Shown here one piece after another: positions 7,252 through 14,987 of a DNA stretch of 64,000 nucleotides (the first letter of the stretch is position 1; each line of letters starts with the position of its first letter). Source of the stretch: Azospirillum thiophilum (lineage in GTDB: Bacteria; Pseudomonadota; Alphaproteobacteria; Azospirillales; Azospirillaceae); contig NZ_CP012406.1 of NCBI RefSeq assembly GCF_001305595.1, positions 1 to 64,000 of the forward strand, read 5' to 3'. A program made the position numbers and the translations under genes. The notes beneath the pieces were generated by a model that ran no database searches, had not been told where the DNA came from, and saw nothing but the letters and a program-made list of their open reading frames with translations.

Positions 7252-8976
7252 GTGGACAGTCTGATCGACACGTTGCGGTCGTTGGGGCGCGGTCGGCTGC
7301 TCGTCCTGGCGGGCACCGGGCTCGGCATCGTCCTGGCCGTCGCCGGCATGGCCATGCTGCTGTCGCAGCCGCACATGACGCCGCTCTACAGCGGCCTGGA
7401 GCCGGCGGAGGCCGGACGCATCGCCAAGGCGGTGGAGGAGATGGGCGTGCCGGTCAGCGCCGCCTATGACGGCACGACGATCAGCGTGCCCCAGGCCGAG
7501 GTGTCCCGCGTCCGCATGGCGCTGGCGGAAAAGGGCCTGCCGTCGCGGGGCGGCGTCGGCTACGAGCTGTTCGACACCGACAAGCCGCTCGGCATCACCA
7601 GCTTCATGCAGCGGGTCAACCGCCTGCGCGCCATGGAAGGCGAGCTGGGCCGCACCATCGAGACGCTGTCCGGCGTCGAGGCGGCGCGCGTCCACATCGT
7701 CCTGCCCGAGCGCGAGGAGTTCTCGCGCAGCGCGCCCAAGCCGACCGCGTCGGTGGTGGTGCGCATGCGCGGCCGCGCCTCGATGGAGCGCCGCCAAGCG
7801 CTGTCGATCCGCCATCTGGTCTCCGCCGCGGTGCCGAACCTGAAGCCGAGCGCGGTGACGGTGATGGATTCCTCCGGCGAGCTGCTGCTGACCGAGGATG
7901 ACGGGCCGGGGCTGGCGTCTGCGCGAACCGACGGGCTGCGGGTGGCGGCGGAGGCCCGCGTCGCCCGCGCGGTGGAGCAGATGCTGACCGCCCGGCTCGG
8001 CGCCGGCAACGTCCGCGTCCAGGTCGCCGCCGAGGTCGAGACCAAGCGCGAGGTGGTGCGCAGCCAGACCTTCGACCCCAACAGCCAGGTGGTGCGCTCG
8101 ACCCAGACCGTGCAGGAGCAGGAGCGCGCCCAGGACAGCAACGGCGAGCCGCCGGTCACCGCCGAGCAGAACCTGCCCCAGCGCGACGTCCGTGCCCAGC
8201 CCCAGGGGCCGCAATCGTCGAACGACAGCAAGCGGCAGGAAGAGACGATCAATTACGAGATCTCCAACGTCGCCCGCGAGACGGTGATCGAGCCGGGCGA
8301 CGTCCGCCGCCTCAGCGTCGCCGTGCTGGTCAACGGCACCTGGAAGACCGCCGCCGACGGCGTCCGCCAGTACGAGCCGCGCTCGGCCGAGGAGCTGCAG
8401 CGCCTGACCGAGCTGGTGCGCTCGGCCATGGGCTTCAGCGAGGCGCGCGGCGACCGGGTGACGGTGGACAATCTGGAATTCGTCGACCTGGCGCCCGACC
8501 TGACGCCGCGCCCGCTGGGCGACGAGATCGCCGAGACGCTGAGCCGCAACGTGATGACGCTGATCCAGTGGGTGATCCTGCTGGTGCTGTCGGCCCTGCT
8601 GATCCTGGTGGGCCTGCGTCCGCTGATCCGCCGCGTCTTCCCGGCGCCGGAGCCGGCGGTGGCCGAAACCCCGGCGCTGGCCGGGCCGGCGGGCGGCGCC
8701 ATGCCGCAGCTGACCGGGCCGGCGGTGGCGGCGGGCGCCGCCGCGGCCGGCGGTGGCGGCGCCGGGATGGCGGACGGCGAGGGCGAGGCGGATGCGCTGA
8801 CCGCCGCCGCCCCGGCGCTCGGCATCGAGGAGACCATGGACCAGCTGATCGAGCTGCGCACGGTGGAGGGCCGCGTCCGCGCCTCCTCCATCCGGCGGCT
8901 GGGCGAACTGGTCGACCAGTATCCCGACGAGGCGATCGATATCCTGCGCTCCTGGCTCTATGAGGAGGTGGCGTGA
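7252..8976 (+). CDS. fliF: Flagellar MS-ring protein FliF
   Basis: FliF builds the inner-membrane MS ring that houses the export gate. The GTG at 7252 (VDSLIDTLRSLGRGR) gives 574 residues, close to the family norm; the frame extends upstream but would include the promoter box. Transmembrane helix 1 is at about residues 16-36. The periplasmic YscJ-type ring domains follow, with LYSGLEPAEAGRIAKAVEEM and GVGYELFDTDKPLGITSFMQ. The second helix (LIQWVILLVLSALLILVGL) is at about 435-457, and a C-terminal cytoplasmic tail contacts FliG. It begins the rightward operon, and its stop overlaps the fliH start. Confidence 0.95.
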   Translation: MDSLIDTLRSLGRGRLLVLAGTGLGIVLAVAGMAMLLSQPHMTPLYSGLEPAEAGRIAKAVEEMGVPVSAAYDGTTISVPQAEVSRVRMALAEKGLPSRGGVGYELFDTDKPLGITSFMQRVNRLRAMEGELGRTIETLSGVEAARVHIVLPEREEFSRSAPKPTASVVVRMRGRASMERRQALSIRHLVSAAVPNLKPSAVTVMDSSGELLLTEDDGPGLASARTDGLRVAAEARVARAVEQMLTARLGAGNVRVQVAAEVETKREVVRSQTFDPNSQVVRSTQTVQEQERAQDSNGEPPVTAEQNLPQRDVRAQPQGPQSSNDSKRQEETINYEISNVARETVIEPGDVRRLSVAVLVNGTWKTAADGVRQYEPRSAEELQRLTELVRSAMGFSEARGDRVTVDNLEFVDLAPDLTPRPLGDEIAETLSRNVMTLIQWVILLVLSALLILVGLRPLIRRVFPAPEPAVAETPALAGPAGGAMPQLTGPAVAAGAAAAGGGGAGMADGEGEADALTAAAPALGIEETMDQLIELRTVEGRVRASSIRRLGELVDQYPDEAIDILRSWLYEEVA

Positions 8977-9662
8977 TGGGTGCTTCGTCCTACCCGCGCT
9001 ACCGCTTCGACCATGCCTTTGGCGCCCCCGCCGCGGCGGCAGCGCCGGAGCCGGCGGAAGCGGTCGATCCGCTCGACCTGCCGAGCCTGTCGGAACGCCA
9101 GCACCGGGCGGCGCTGGCCGCGGCGCAGCAGGCGGCGCAGGCCGAGGGGCTGGCGCTCGGCCGCCGCGAGGGCGAACTGGCCGCCTGCCGGCGGATCGAG
9201 GCGGAGCTGTCGGCGACGCTCGACGGATTGGCGCAGCGGATGGCCGGGCTCGACGCCGGCCACGCCGCGCTGATGGAGCGGCTGGAGGCGCAAGGCGCCT
9301 GCGTGCTGGTGGCGCTGGTGCGCCGGATGGCGCCGCGCCTGCTCGACCGGGTCGCCCGCGACGAGGTGGAGCGGTTGGCCGCCGACGCGCTGCGCGCCGC
9401 CGGGCAGGCCCCGCTGCTGACCCTGCGCCTGCACCCCTCGCTCTGCCGGCCGCTGGAGGAGCGGCTGGCCGGGCAGGAGGTCTTCAAGGGCCGCCTCGAC
9501 ATCCAGGGCGACCCGGCCCTGGCCGTCGGCGCGCTGGAGGCGAGCTGGGGCGCCGGGTCGGTCCGCCGCGACCCCGCCGCCTTCGAGGCCGCCGTCGCCG
9601 AACTCGCCGACCGTGCCATCGCCGCGCTGCACCCGCCGTCCGACCCGATCCCTTCAATCTGA
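8976..9662 (+). CDS. fliH: Flagellar export ATPase regulator FliH
   Basis: FliH is the stalk and regulator that tethers the FliI ATPase to the C ring. The ATG at 8976 overlaps the fliF stop (TGATG), with GAGGAGG at 8962-8968 as ribosome-binding site. The 228-residue product has an Ala/Pro-rich N-terminus with an aromatic RYRFDHAF, an Ala/Gln/Glu coiled-coil region (about 45-115) with AAAQQAAQAEGLALGRREGE, and a C-terminal V-ATPase subunit E-like region ending GALEASWGAGSVRRDPAAF. The last segment matches the FliH 'A.W..G...RD' motif. fliI is not adjacent but lies 11 kb away in a different unit. Confidence 0.85.
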   Translation: MGASSYPRYRFDHAFGAPAAAAAPEPAEAVDPLDLPSLSERQHRAALAAAQQAAQAEGLALGRREGELAACRRIEAELSATLDGLAQRMAGLDAGHAALMERLEAQGACVLVALVRRMAPRLLDRVARDEVERLAADALRAAGQAPLLTLRLHPSLCRPLEERLAGQEVFKGRLDIQGDPALAVGALEASWGAGSVRRDPAAFEAAVAELADRAIAALHPPSDPIPSI

Positions 9663-9689
9663 CCCTTCCGATCCGGAGCGAGAACCCCC

Positions 9690-10004
9690 ATGCCCCCATT
9701 GAACCTCGACATGCTCGACGACGATCCCAAGACGGCCGACAAGGGCTATGACGGGCCGATGAACGCCATCTACAACGTGCCGGTGGACGTGCAGGTCGTG
9801 CTCGGCCGCACCAGCATGCTGGTGGCGCAGCTGCTGAAGCTCGGCCGCGGCGCCGTGCTGGAGCTGGAGCGCAAGGTGGACGAGCCGGTCGAGGTGCTGG
9901 TCAACCACCGGCTGGTCGCGCGCGGCGAGGTGGTGATCGTCGAGGATCAGCGGCTGGGCGTGACGCTGACCGAGATCGTGCGGACCGAGCTGGAGATCGA
10001 TTGA
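9690..10004 (+). CDS. fliN: Flagellar motor switch protein FliN
   Basis: FliN forms the base of the C ring and docks FliH-FliI. The 104-residue protein is a single SpoA domain: IYNVPVDVQVVLGRTSMLVA, then LLKLGRGAVLELERKVDEPV, then VNHRLVARGEVVIVEDQRLG and a final TEIV. These match FliN closely. It lies 27 bp after fliH in the fliF-fliH-fliN-fliP order seen in other alphaproteobacteria. Its short N-terminus is normal for this class. Confidence 0.95.
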   Translation: MPPLNLDMLDDDPKTADKGYDGPMNAIYNVPVDVQVVLGRTSMLVAQLLKLGRGAVLELERKVDEPVEVLVNHRLVARGEVVIVEDQRLGVTLTEIVRTELEID

Positions 10005-10019
10005 GGGTGTGGGGAGTTA

Positions 10020-10135
10020 GACCCCCTCCCTAACCCTCCCCCGCTCTCGCGGGAGAGGGGACTGCCGCTCCCCTCCCGAGCAAGCGCCTACTCCCTCCCC
10101 CGCTCAGCGGGGGAGGGATGGGGAGGGGGCAACCG
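10020..10135. repeat. C-rich palindromic repeat pair between fliN and fliP
   Basis: There are two hairpins. The first pairs CCCTCCCCCGC (10034-10044) with GCGGGAGAGGG (10049-10059), with one mismatch. The second pairs CCCTCCCCCGCT (10093-10104) perfectly with AGCGGGGGAGGG (10106-10117). The flanks CCTAACCCTCC and GGGGGCAAC recur in the other copies of this family. It fills the 164-bp gap between fliN and fliP inside a presumed operon. Confidence 0.8.
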
Positions 10136-10168
10136 CGGCAACCACTCCCACCCCCCGAAAGCCCCTGC

Positions 10169-10960
10169 ATGCGCTTCCGCATCCTCGTCCCCCTGCTGGC
10201 CCTGACCCTCGCAGCCGTTCCGGCGGCGGCGGCGCCGCTCGACCTTGATCTCGGCGCGCTGGGATCGCTGGCCGACGGCGCCAGCCTGTCGGGGCGGATC
10301 GTCCAGGGCATCGTCCTGCTGACGGTGCTGAGCGTCGCGCCGGGGCTGCTGATCATGGTGACCTGCTTCACCCGCATCATCGTCGTGCTGTCGCTGCTGC
10401 GCTCGGCGCTGGGGTTGCAGCAGTCGCCGCCGAACATGGTGCTGGTCAGCCTCGCCATGTTCCTGACCTTCCACATCATGGGGCCGGTGATCGACAGCGC
10501 CTGGCAGGACGGCCTGCGCCCGCTGCTGAACGAGCAGGTGACCCAGGAACAGGGGCTGGAGCGCATGATCGAGCCGTTCCGCGGCTTCATGGCGTCGCAT
10601 GTGCGGGAACGCGACCTCGCCGCCTTCGCCGCCTTCACCGCCAGGCCGAAGCCGGAGGGCGAGACGCAGGGCGGGGAACCGGCGAAGGACGAGCGGCCGG
10701 TGACGGCAGAGAGCGTCGACCTGCGGCTGCTGATGCCGGCCTTCCTGCTGTCGGAGCTGCGCCGCGCCTTCGAGATCGGCTTCCTGCTGTTCCTGCCCTT
10801 CCTGGTGATCGACATGGTGGTTGCGGCGATCCTGATGGCGATGGGCATGATGATGCTGCCGCCGGTGATGATCGCGCTGCCCTTCAAGATCATCTTCTTC
10901 GTGCTGACCGACGGCTGGTTCCTGATCGCCGGCAGCCTGATCCGCTCCTATGGGACATAG
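10169..10960 (+). CDS. fliP: Flagellar export gate protein FliP
   Basis: FliP is the main ring subunit of the flagellar type III export gate. The ATG at 10169 opens a cleavable signal peptide (MRFRILVPLLALTLAAVPAAAA), as usual for FliP, and gives 263 residues. Diagnostic segments are LTVLSVAPGLLIMVTCFTRI, VVLSLLRSALGLQQSPPN, LAMFLTFHIMGPVID and, near the end, FLPFLVIDMVVAAILMAMGM and KIIFFVLTDGWFLIAGSLI. The membrane pairs flank a charged central region (about residues 135-190). No fliO was found beside it. The repeat-bearing gap before it separates it from fliN. Confidence 0.96.
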   Translation: MRFRILVPLLALTLAAVPAAAAPLDLDLGALGSLADGASLSGRIVQGIVLLTVLSVAPGLLIMVTCFTRIIVVLSLLRSALGLQQSPPNMVLVSLAMFLTFHIMGPVIDSAWQDGLRPLLNEQVTQEQGLERMIEPFRGFMASHVRERDLAAFAAFTARPKPEGETQGGEPAKDERPVTAESVDLRLLMPAFLLSELRRAFEIGFLLFLPFLVIDMVVAAILMAMGMMMLPPVMIALPFKIIFFVLTDGWFLIAGSLIRSYGT

Positions 10961-10964
10961 CGCC

Positions 10965-11228
10965 ATGGACGGATCCTCCGCCGATGGGCCGCCCGCCAGC
11001 CTCGCCGACAGCCTGCTGGCGCTGGCGCGGCGCCGCGGCGCCGCGGTGCCGGAGGACGGGTCGGTCGCCGGCCTGCTCGCCGCCATCGACCCCAACCCGA
11101 TGATCCCGCATCCGCTGCTGCTGGTGGCGGGTGCGGTGATGGCGGCGGTCTTCCGCCACGACCGCGCGCTGGCGGCGATCCCCGCCGACGAGCCCGATGC
11201 CACCCCTTCCACCGATTGTTCCTTCTGA
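10965..11228 (+). CDS. Small unknown protein between fliP and fliG
   Basis: This is an 87-residue reading frame in the 277-bp space between fliP and fliG; a start at 10950, overlapping the fliP stop, would give 92. It is rich in Ala and Leu, with a predicted helix (SLADSLLALARRRGAAVPED) and a short hydrophobic patch (HPLLLVAGAVMAAVF) that may be a weak membrane segment. No family was recognised. Its length fits tightly between neighbours with a 9-bp gap to fliG, which supports a real gene. A missing FliO-like role could be imagined from the position, but no sequence motif supports it. Confidence 0.45.
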   Translation: MDGSSADGPPASLADSLLALARRRGAAVPEDGSVAGLLAAIDPNPMIPHPLLLVAGAVMAAVFRHDRALAAIPADEPDATPSTDCSF

Positions 11229-11237
11229 GGTGCCGCC

Positions 11238-12266
11238 ATGGGAACGCCGATCAAGATCCGTGAGAACTACAAGAGCCTGAGCGGTGTCGAGAAGAGCGCC
11301 GTCATCTTCCTGGCGCTGGGCGAGGAACGCGGCTCGCGGCTGATGGAGCGGCTGGACGAGGACGAGATCCGCATCGTCAGCCGGGCGATGGCGACGCTGG
11401 GCAACGTCACCTCCAACCTGGTGGAGACGCTGATGCGCATCTTCACCGAACGCTTCGCCAATGCCGGGTCGGTCGTCGGCTCCTACGACAGCACCGAGCG
11501 GATGCTGAACCGCTTCCTGGCCGCCGACCGCGTGACCGAGATCATGGGCGAGATCCGCGGCCCGGCCGGCCGCACCATGTGGGAGAAGATGTCGAACGTG
11601 AACGAGGGGGTGCTCGCCAGCTACCTTGCCGGCGAATATCCGCAGACCGCCGCGGTCATCCTCTCCAAGATGCGTCCAGACCATGCCGCCAAGGTGCTGG
11701 TGCTGCTGCCCCCCGGCGCCCGCACCGAGGTGATCGAGCGGATGATCCAGATCGAATCGGTGCAGCGCGAGGTGCTGCTGGACATCGAATCGATCCTGCA
11801 CAACGAGTTCATGGCGAATTACGCCCGCACCCACGGCAACGATTCGCTGGAGCGGATGGCCGACATCTTCAACCGCATCGACCGCGAGACGCTGACCGAG
11901 ATCTTCGACGACCTGGAGACGGTGATGCCGGAGCCGACCCAGCGCATCAAGCAGCTGATGTTCACCTTCGAGGATCTGATGCGGCTGGACCGGGTGTCGC
12001 TGCAGACGGTGATCCGCCGCTGCGACACCGGCCAGCTCGCCATCGCGCTGAAGGGCGCGCCGACCGTGCAGCGCGACCATTTCCTGTCGGTGCTGTCGGA
12101 ACGCGCCCGGATGATCCTGCTCGACGAGATCGAGAACATGGGCCCCTTGCGCATGCGCGACGTCAACGACGCCCAGTCCGAGATCGTCCGCACCGCCAAG
12201 GCGATGGCCGACGACGGCGTCATCGTCATCCCGCAATCCGACGACGCCGACACGGTGGTCTATTGA
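11238..12266 (+). CDS. fliG: Flagellar motor switch protein FliG
   Basis: FliG is the rotor protein that meets the stator and transmits torque. The 342-residue length is standard. The N-terminal domain binding FliF has LSGVEKSAVIFLALGEERGS. The middle armadillo domain carries LASYLAGEYPQTAAVILSKM and KVLVLLPPGARTEVIERM. The C-terminal torque helix region has TFEDLMRLDRVSLQTVIRRC, LKGAPTVQRDHFLSVLSERA and LLDEIENMGPLRMRDVNDAQ, with the usual charged residues (R, E, D) in the stator-facing helix. It follows the small unknown gene by 9 bp. Confidence 0.97.
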   Translation: MGTPIKIRENYKSLSGVEKSAVIFLALGEERGSRLMERLDEDEIRIVSRAMATLGNVTSNLVETLMRIFTERFANAGSVVGSYDSTERMLNRFLAADRVTEIMGEIRGPAGRTMWEKMSNVNEGVLASYLAGEYPQTAAVILSKMRPDHAAKVLVLLPPGARTEVIERMIQIESVQREVLLDIESILHNEFMANYARTHGNDSLERMADIFNRIDRETLTEIFDDLETVMPEPTQRIKQLMFTFEDLMRLDRVSLQTVIRRCDTGQLAIALKGAPTVQRDHFLSVLSERARMILLDEIENMGPLRMRDVNDAQSEIVRTAKAMADDGVIVIPQSDDADTVVY

Positions 12267-12313
12267 GCGGCCTGTCGAGCGGCCGCCGCCGCCATCGGAT
12301 GGGGAGGCCCTGA

Positions 12314-13078
12314 ATGGCCGGGCGCGATCTCGTTCCCAACTCCGTGCCGCTGCCGGTGCCGATGCCGGCGCCGGGCCAGCTGGCCGCGCGCTTTGCCGGG
12401 CTTCCGGTGCCGGCGGGTGGTGGTGCCGGCCCGGATGGCGGCGATCCGGCAGGCGGCGATTCCGACGCCGGGCCGCTGGTGCGGCGGCTGCTCGACCTGC
12501 TCGACACGCTGGCTCCGGCCGAGGCGGCGCTGGCGCGGGGCTGCCTGCCGCGCTGCGACTCGACCTTCGGTGCCGGCCTGGCCCTGTTCCTGGCGGCGAC
12601 GGCCGGCGGCTGCGGCGGCTGGCTGGGCACCGACGCGGCGGCTCTGCTGGCCGGTCTCGACGACGGGCTGCTGGTCGACGAGTGCGGGCGGGCGCTGGAG
12701 TCGCGCTTCCAACCGGTCGACGGGCGGCTGTGGCGGCTGTCGCGCGTGCCGCTGCTGGACGGCGGCGACAGCCTGCTGTGCGCCGTCGGCATCGAGGACG
12801 GGCTGTCCGACCGCGTCACCCTGGTGCTGCAGGCCCGCCCGCCGCTGATCGGGCCGGTGCAGCTGATGGCGACGCTGGGCGGCCGCCGGCTGGACGTGAC
12901 GCTGCGGCTGGCGACCGGCCTGCCGTCGGCGGCACTGGCCGACCTGCATGAGAGTTTCCACGCCGCCCTGGCCGATTGCCGGGCCGATTGCCTGCTCGAC
13001 GGCACGCTCAGCGTCGGCCCGCTTGCCGACGCCTGGCTCGGGCTGGACCGCCCGCTGACCTCCGACCTCGCCCTTTGA
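12314..13078 (+). CDS. Unknown flagellar-operon protein with a FliK-like C-terminus
   Basis: This 254-residue protein follows fliG by 47 bp and ends the rightward operon. The N-terminal quarter is Pro/Gly/Ala-rich. The centre has a helical segment (VRRLLDLLDTLAPAEAALAR). The C-terminal third, LIGPVQLMATLGGRRLDVTL followed by LADLHESFHAALADCRADCL, has the spacing of the Flg_hook domain of FliK: 'LG.V.V.L' plus 'L...L..AL...G'. This is a weak resemblance that I infer, not a firm match. A true FliK is at 2392-3840. A second export-control or hook-related factor is plausible, but no function can be assigned. Confidence 0.6.
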   Translation: MAGRDLVPNSVPLPVPMPAPGQLAARFAGLPVPAGGGAGPDGGDPAGGDSDAGPLVRRLLDLLDTLAPAEAALARGCLPRCDSTFGAGLALFLAATAGGCGGWLGTDAAALLAGLDDGLLVDECGRALESRFQPVDGRLWRLSRVPLLDGGDSLLCAVGIEDGLSDRVTLVLQARPPLIGPVQLMATLGGRRLDVTLRLATGLPSAALADLHESFHAALADCRADCLLDGTLSVGPLADAWLGLDRPLTSDLAL

Positions 13079-13124
13079 TCCTGTCTGCATGATGCGCCCC
13101 CACCCCGGTCGGGCGGGGGCGCCG

Positions 13125-13607
13125 TCATGTCTGCGTCGCCGGCGGCCTGACCAGCGTCGGTCCGGCGGGTGCCGGAGTCGCGGCTGAAGGCGGCATGGCG
13201 GAAGGCGGCAGGACGGGCGGCGGCAGCGTCTGGAGCGATGCCCGCGCCGCCTCGCGCAGGGGGGCGAAGCCGTCCTCGGGGAAGCGGCGGATCAGCATCC
13301 GGTAGGACGCGCGCGCCACCTCCGGACAGCCAAGGGTGCGGAACTGGTCGCCCTGGCGCAGCAGGGCCATCGCCTCGTCGGTCTTCGGATGGCCGGCGAT
13401 GGCGGACGCCACCGCGTACCACCGGTCATAGGCCGACCACATGGAACGCACCGGATCGCCGTCGCATCGGGTGCCGGCGAGTGCCTTTTCAAAGGCTTGA
13501 CGATAATCGCTGTCGGGTGCCTGCGACATTCCGGCGCAGCCCGGCAGGGCGAGCAGGCAAGCAGCGGCCAGGGCAGTCGGAAAGACGGACGCCTTCGTTC
13601 CGGACAT
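13125..13607 (-). CDS. Small lipoprotein near the flagellar regulator
   Basis: This 160-residue protein has a clear lipoprotein signal: a hydrophobic run LAAACLLALPGC with Cys24 as the probable lipidated residue (Leu-Pro-Gly before it). The mature part has two further Cys (in TRCDGDP and LGCPEVA) that could pair. Its middle, GDQFRTLGCPEVARASYRML followed by RRFPEDGFAPLREAARASLQ, looks like one TPR-like helical hairpin. The tail is Pro/Ala-rich. No named family was recognised. It faces away from the regulator at 13996 and converges with the preceding operon. Confidence 0.7.
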   Translation of the reverse strand: MSGTKASVFPTALAAACLLALPGCAGMSQAPDSDYRQAFEKALAGTRCDGDPVRSMWSAYDRWYAVASAIAGHPKTDEAMALLRQGDQFRTLGCPEVARASYRMLIRRFPEDGFAPLREAARASLQTLPPPVLPPSAMPPSAATPAPAGPTLVRPPATQT

Positions 13608-13995
13608 GGAACCTCCTTAAACGCGGATGCCCGGCGACCCTAGGGCAACAGGGTTAAACCAGCGTTCATACTTGTAAGCGTCGGTTTTCGATCTCTTCAC
13701 GGTCGTTAACCATGGATGGCGAATGAATTAATGATTACCGGAGGCGATCACTGCTACGACCCATCGAATTTCAAAGTAAATCCCTGGATGAATAAAAATT
13801 TATCCAGTCTTTAGTCGATAGAAACTATTAAAACCACGTAAAACGCCATACCGATCTATGTCTATCCGGGTAATCCAATCTGTTGACAGGCCGCCTTTTG
13901 ATAGGCTCTTTTGAGGGTGTGATAAGCATGTGACATGAGCGCAATTGCGTAAAAATCAATGCTTTATCTGCGCTTGCTCGACAATGGAGAATCCA
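13608..13995. other. AT-rich regulatory gap before the response-regulator gene
   Basis: This 388-bp stretch is clearly richer in A and T than its surroundings. It holds TTAA-N7-TTCA (13654-13668), a near match to the CtrA half-site pair TTAA-N7-TTAA, 46 bp upstream of the leftward lipoprotein gene. An AT-rich hairpin lies at 13784-13807 (CTGGAT and ATCCAG arms). A TTGACA hexamer at 13883-13888 could be a -35 element for the regulator, but no good -10 was found at 16-18 bp. A 32-codon frame at 13716-13814 has no ribosome-binding site and was not called. Confidence 0.4.
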
Positions 13996-14808
13996 ATGCA
14001 GGCTTTGCTGATTGAGCCAGCCGACCTGATCGCCGAAGCCATCGGCAAGCAACTCGACCTGTGCAAGGTTAACCATGACCGGGTGGACCTTCACGGTCTG
14101 CGCGAGCTGGTCGACGGGCAGGGATCGATCGGGATCGGCCACGACGCCATCATCATCGGCGACGTCGGCGATACCGAAGCCTGCGTGGCGATGCTGCGGG
14201 CCCGCAACGTGACCGCGGCGATCATCTGCCTGATCGAGCGGCGCTGCGCCAACACCACCGCCGGCATCCTGCGGGCCGGGGCCGACGACGTGCTGGTGAA
14301 ACCGGTCGTCAGCACCGAGATCCGCGCCCGGCTGGAGGCGATCCGCCGCCGGTCCTACGGGCTGACCAGCAACGCCGTCCCGGTCGGCCGGCTGACCGTC
14401 TTCCTCGACGGCCGCGATCCGGAAGTGGACGGCGAGCGGCTGCGCCTCAGCCAGCGCGAACACGCGATCCTCTCGGTGCTCGCCCTCAACCACCGCCGGG
14501 TGGTGTCGAAGGAGCACATCTACGAGGAGGTCTACGGCCTGTCGGGATCCGACCCGCTGGACAAGGTGATCGACGTCTATATCTGCAAGCTGCGCAAGAA
14601 GATTGACGTCGCGACCGGCGGCGGCCGCTACATCGAGACGGTCTATGGCCGCGGCTACAAGTTCGAGGCGCCGTCCGACCATGTCGCCCCCGACCGCGCC
14701 CAGACGACGATGGACCGCTGGTCGAAGGCGGGCGGGCTCGCCGCCGGCCGCGTGCCCTTCATCCTGCCGGCGGCCCAGCGCCTGCCGGTCCGCGCGGTCG
14801 GGCGCTGA
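13996..14808 (+). CDS. OmpR/CtrA-type flagellar transcription regulator (FtcR/Rem-like) with atypical receiver
   Basis: This 270-residue regulator has a receiver domain (about residues 1-115) and an OmpR-type winged helix (about 125-220). The DNA-binding part is clear: LSQREHAILSVLALNHRRVV, SKEHIYEEVYG, VIDVYICKLRKKI and a wing YIETVYGRGYKF. In the receiver, the strand HDAIII is followed by Gly-Asp, so the usual phospho-acceptor Asp position appears to be Gly, with Asp one residue late. The beta-1 end carries only EPAD, while the conserved Lys-Pro (LVKP) remains. GGAG at 13986-13989 favours Met at 13996 over 13984. Setting and architecture match the orphan regulators FtcR and Rem; it probably controls this locus. 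Confidence 0.8.
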   Translation: MQALLIEPADLIAEAIGKQLDLCKVNHDRVDLHGLRELVDGQGSIGIGHDAIIIGDVGDTEACVAMLRARNVTAAIICLIERRCANTTAGILRAGADDVLVKPVVSTEIRARLEAIRRRSYGLTSNAVPVGRLTVFLDGRDPEVDGERLRLSQREHAILSVLALNHRRVVSKEHIYEEVYGLSGSDPLDKVIDVYICKLRKKIDVATGGGRYIETVYGRGYKFEAPSDHVAPDRAQTTMDRWSKAGGLAAGRVPFILPAAQRLPVRAVGR

Positions 14809-14856
14809 TATCCCGCCGGCTCCACGGTTTTCGCAGTCCCTCCGAACGGTCCGTTT

Positions 14857-14878
14857 TTTTACCCCGGCTTAAACCGGG
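14857..14878 (+). promoter_or_regulatory. Tandem 11-bp box upstream of flagellin
   Basis: TTTTACCCCGG and CTTAAACCGGG abut each other, 109 bp before the flagellin ATG. The region from CCGTTTTTT through CTTAAA is nearly identical to the fliF box at 7155-7176 apart from a 1-bp insertion. It lies just downstream of the regulator gene that may bind it. Confidence 0.6.
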
Positions 14879-14987
14879 TCGGTCATCCTGATCCTGCCGC
14901 TCGCGCCCCCGCAACAAGATCGGGAAGGCCGGCGCGATTGGCCCCGGCGTCAGAAAGGCGCCATGCATCTCACGAATGGAGATACCC

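Noticed and set aside
13716..13814. A 32-codon frame in the AT-rich gap before the response regulator
   Set aside because: It has no ribosome-binding site and no similarity, and AT-rich spacers readily produce such frames.
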